From contig NZ_AP022583.1 of NCBI RefSeq assembly GCF_010731635.1, forward strand, positions 1,054,001 to 1,118,000: a stretch of 64,000 nucleotides of DNA, given 5' to 3'. The notes below the pieces were generated by a model that was not told the origin of the DNA, ran no database searches, and saw nothing but the letters and a program-made list of their open reading frames with translations. The position numbers were made by a program, and so were the translations under genes. This DNA is from Mycobacterium noviomagense (GTDB taxonomy: Bacteria; Actinomycetota; Actinomycetes; Mycobacteriales; Mycobacteriaceae). Below, piece by piece: positions 61,717 through 64,000 of the stretch (its first letter is position 1; each line of letters opens with the position of its first letter).

Positions 61717-61790
61717 TACCCCCTACGGGATTCGAACCCGCGTTACCGCCTTGAAAGGGCGGCGTCCTAGGCCGTCTAGACGAAGGGGGC
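61717..61790 (-). tRNA. tRNA-Glu (anticodon TTC)
   Basis: Acceptor GCCCCCT/AGGGGGT, anticodon stem CCGCC/GGCGG around loop CTTTCAA, T-loop TTCGAAT. No CCA is encoded (CCG follows). It is first in the minus-strand tRNA group Glu-Asp-Phe. Confidence 0.95.
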
Positions 61791-61912
61791 CAGAACCGAA
61801 TCTCTCCGGGGTACTCGCAACGTGGTTTCGTTGGGAGCCACGCCAGCTTAGGTTACCGCCGACCGAATCCTCAAACGAGCCGCATCCGCAAACGCAGTAT
61901 CCTGTGCCTCGC

Positions 61913-61985
61913 GCCCCTATAGCTCAGTTGGTAGAGCTACGGACTTTTAATCCGCAGGTCCCAGGTTCGAGTCCTGGTGGGGGCA
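61913..61985 (+). tRNA. tRNA-Lys (anticodon TTT)
   Basis: Acceptor GCCCCTA/TGGGGGC, D-arm AGCTCAGTTGGTAGAGC, anticodon loop CTTTTAA and T-loop TTCGAGT. No CCA is encoded. It is on the plus strand, divergent from the other three tRNA genes. Confidence 0.96.
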
Positions 61986-62058
61986 CTGTGCGCTTATGAC
62001 CTGCGCCGACGCGGGCTGCGGCATTGACACCGGCCCCACTTCCGGGTACTCCCGGCCC

Positions 62059-63159
62059 ATGAACGCAATGTCGCGGCGCGGATTGGGCCAGTTGTTCGCG
62101 GGAGTCAGCGTGATGGCCGCTACCAGCGTGGCAGCCGCATGCCGCTCGAAACCCGAGACGAAACCCTCCACGCCCGCGGCGCCGCCACCCCCCGCTGGCC
62201 CGGGTGTGGGCTTCGTGCTGTCCCATGAGCAATTCCCGACGGCTCAGCTGGTGGACCAGGCGCACGCAGCCGAGGATGCGGGGTTCCGTTACCTGTGGGC
62301 CAGCGACCACATCCAGCCATGGCAGGACAACGAAGGCCATGCCATGTTCCCGTGGATCACGCTGGCATTGGTGGGTCAACGGACTAAACATGTCCCGTTC
62401 GGTACCGGCGTCACTTGCCCGATCTGGCGCTATCACCCCACGACCGTCGCGCACGCCTTCGCGTCGCTCGCGATCGTCTTCCCCGGGCGGGTGTTCCTCG
62501 GTCTGGGTACCGGCGAGCGGCTCAACGAGCAAGCGGCCACCACCCAGTTCGGCAGCTACCAAGAGCGCCACGACCGGTTGATCGAAGCGATCCAACTGAT
62601 CCGGCAACTGTGGAGCGGCCAGCGAATCTCGTTCCAGGGCCGCTATTTTCAGACCAACCAGCTCAAGATCTACGACGTGCCGCCGTCGCCGCCGCCGATC
62701 TACGTCGCCGCAGGCGGTCCGAAAAGCGCCCAGCTGGCCGGCCAGTACGGCGACGGCTGGATCACCCAAGCCGGCGACGTCAAGAACCAGAAACTCGTCG
62801 ACGCGTTCAACCAGGGAGCACACACCTCCGGCCGCGATCCGGCCACGATGGGCAAGCGAGCCGAAATGTTCGCCGTCGTCGGCGACCAGAACGAGATCAA
62901 CCGCGCCGCCGAGCTGTGGCGGTTCACCGGCGGGGCCGTCGACCAGCCCAACCCGGTCGACATCCAGCAAGCGGCAGAACGTAATCCACTCGACAAGGTG
63001 ATCAAGGGCTGGACCACCGGCACGGATGCGGCCACACACATCAAAGCAGTCCAAGCCGTACTCGATGCCGGCGCGACGCCGTTCATGCACTTTGCCCAGC
63101 GCGACCCGATCGCCGCGATCGACTTCTACCGCACCAATGTGCTAGCGCACCTGCATTGA
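62059..63159 (+). CDS. fgd2: Tat-exported lipoprotein of the F420-dependent Fgd2/fHMAD type
   Basis: A 366-residue luciferase-like oxidoreductase with a twin-arginine signal (MSRRGLGQLF) and a lipobox ending in AAAC (C28), then a proline-rich linker. The barrel carries LWASDHIQPWQD, HVPFGTGVTCPIWRYHP, RVFLGLGTGERLNEQA and YVAAGGPKSAQLAGQYGDGW. Exported, F420-using proteins of this build include Rv0132c (Fgd2), reported to oxidise hydroxymycolates to ketomycolates. ATG 62059 is preferred over upstream in-frame starts because it puts the signal at the N-terminus. It follows tRNA-Lys. Confidence 0.82.
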   Translation: MNAMSRRGLGQLFAGVSVMAATSVAAACRSKPETKPSTPAAPPPPAGPGVGFVLSHEQFPTAQLVDQAHAAEDAGFRYLWASDHIQPWQDNEGHAMFPWITLALVGQRTKHVPFGTGVTCPIWRYHPTTVAHAFASLAIVFPGRVFLGLGTGERLNEQAATTQFGSYQERHDRLIEAIQLIRQLWSGQRISFQGRYFQTNQLKIYDVPPSPPPIYVAAGGPKSAQLAGQYGDGWITQAGDVKNQKLVDAFNQGAHTSGRDPATMGKRAEMFAVVGDQNEINRAAELWRFTGGAVDQPNPVDIQQAAERNPLDKVIKGWTTGTDAATHIKAVQAVLDAGATPFMHFAQRDPIAAIDFYRTNVLAHLH

Positions 63160-63162
63160 GCG

Positions 63163-64000
63163 CTAGTGCAGCACCGCGCTCAGATAAGTCACATCGGCGA
63201 AAGCGGCGGCGACGTCGTCATCGGGATAGTCGAAGTCGTTGTCGGCGTGCATCTGCGCGACGGGGCGGTGACTAACCTGCCAGCCGCTGCGGCTCAGGTA
63301 CTCGACGATGTGGCTGCGCTCGCCGTGGTAGACGAGCTCGTTGAAGTCGACGACGTCGAACCCGAGCTCGACCATCCGCTCGTGATGGGCGCGCCAGCGC
63401 TCGTCGGCGAAAATCGCAGTGTCGGGCACGAATTCGAGTGCCAGCCGACTGCAGCGCGCACTCAGCGCGGTGATGTGGTCGAACAGGGCGTCCTGAGCGT
63501 CCGATGGCAGGTAGACCACCAATCCCTCGGCGCTCCACGCCGCGGGCGCACCGGAATCGAATCCGGCTTCTCGAAGCGCCGCCGGCCAGTCGTCGCGCAA
63601 GTCGACGGCCACGGTCCGCCGCTCGACTTTCGGCTCGGCGCCCAGCTTTCGCAATGTTGAGGTCTTGAAGTCGATGACCTCCGGCAGGTCGACCTCGTAG
63701 ACGACGGTGCCGGCCGGCCACGGCAAACGGTAGGCCCGCGCATCCAGCCCCGCAGCGAGGATGACCACCTGCCGCACGCCGCTTTCCACCGCGTCGAGGA
63801 AGTGCCGGTCATAAAACCGGGTGCGGACCGCCATGCCGCGCGCCATGCGGTCGGGATCGAAGTCGGAGCCCTCGCCGACCGGAATCTCCCCGTTGACCAG
63901 CCGGGTGTAGACGTCGATGCCGACCGCGCGCACCAGCGGCGCGGCAAACGGGTCGTCGATCAGCCCCCTCTCGGAGGACAGTGCCCGCTGCGCGGCAACC
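63163..64000 (-). CDS. SAM-dependent methyltransferase, mycobacterial TIGR00027/LCMT-like family (5' end outside window)
   Basis: The reading frame continues to the window edge, so the N-terminus is missing. The visible 279 residues include [17 protein letters not shown], the segment [16 protein letters not shown] motif [27 protein letters not shown], and [15 protein letters not shown]. These are hallmarks of the large mycobacterial family of putative S-adenosyl-methionine-dependent methyltransferases. The in-frame ATG/GTG near 63933 is internal to the conserved domain, so it is not the start. It ends 3 bases after the convergent Fgd2-like gene. Confidence 0.92.
   Translation of the reverse strand, partial: VAAQRALSSERGLIDDPFAAPLVRAVGIDVYTRLVNGEIPVGEGSDFDPDRMARGMAVRTRFYDRHFLDAVESGVRQVVILAAGLDARAYRLPWPAGTVVYEVDLPEVIDFKTSTLRKLGAEPKVERRTVAVDLRDDWPAALREAGFDSGAPAAWSAEGLVVYLPSDAQDALFDHITALSARCSRLALEFVPDTAIFADERWRAHHERMVELGFDVVDFNELVYHGERSHIVEYLSRSGWQVSHRPVAQMHADNDFDYPDDDVAAAFADVTYLSAVLH

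Overview
The window is GC-rich, densely coded actinobacterial DNA and almost certainly comes from a Mycobacterium. The clearest sign is the block pstS-pstC-pstA followed by a convergent pstS-pknD pair, the arrangement known from M. tuberculosis Rv0928-Rv0932c. A mycofactocin-type SDR, F420-type luciferase-like oxidoreductases, a Fgd2-like Tat lipoprotein, many FadE/FadD/CaiB/P450 genes and a MIRU-like intergenic repeat agree with this. No gene-free stretch exceeds about 300 bases.

Layout. (1) 0-5.6 kb, plus strand: a carboxymuconolactone-decarboxylase-like protein, a Rieske oxygenase, a small unknown, an amidohydrolase, an NTF2-like protein and a paired acyl-CoA dehydrogenase. (2) 5.7-10.9 kb: an acyl-CoA dehydrogenase divergent from a TetR regulator, then a P450 and two SDRs. 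(3) 10.9-21.6 kb, minus strand: a run of eleven genes (SDR, TetR, ferredoxin, P450, amidohydrolase, two M24 proteins, crotonase, a double CoA-transferase and an SDR). (4) 21.9-28.1 kb: phosphate uptake genes and the PknD sensor kinase. (5) 28.1-37.8 kb, minus strand: a nine-gene run headed by mhpC-mhpA-mhpB-like meta-cleavage genes, with a divergent IclR regulator and a KstD-like flavoprotein beyond it. (6) 40.3-42.7 kb: cytochrome-oxidase subunit III and IV homologues with two paralogous six-helix membrane proteins and no catalytic subunit. (7) 42.8-44.9 kb: a toxin-antitoxin pair, an SDR and a TetR regulator. (8) 44.9-57.6 kb: a full set for acyl-CoA beta-oxidation (ligase, paired dehydrogenase, hydratase, SDR, thiolase), a MeaB GTPase, a split B12-dependent mutase, a CoA-transferase, an F420-type enzyme and a ferredoxin reductase. 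(9) 57.7-64 kb: a second toxin-antitoxin pair, amidase, methyltransferase, VanX-like dipeptidase, four tRNA genes, a Fgd2-like protein and a truncated methyltransferase.

How they fit together. Most of the window looks like accessory catabolism of hydrophobic, cyclic or branched carbon compounds: ring or side-chain oxidation (Rieske, P450s, KstD-like, MhpA-like), ring opening (MhpB/MhpC), CoA activation, beta-oxidation and a mutase for a branched dicarboxylic acyl-CoA. Three palindrome families tie distant genes together. GAGAATAnTATTCTC occurs at three divergent promoters up to 45 kb apart (fadE/TetR, thiolase/SDR, fadD/reductase), which suggests one regulon. TCAAGCGnTTGA occurs twice around the SDR next to the second TetR. 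A CCGATCGG-centred palindrome occurs upstream of the third TetR and twice upstream of the oxidase-subunit operon. The best candidate for an undescribed system is this last TetR-linked membrane operon.

Gene identities rest on motifs and family knowledge read by eye. No database search was run.
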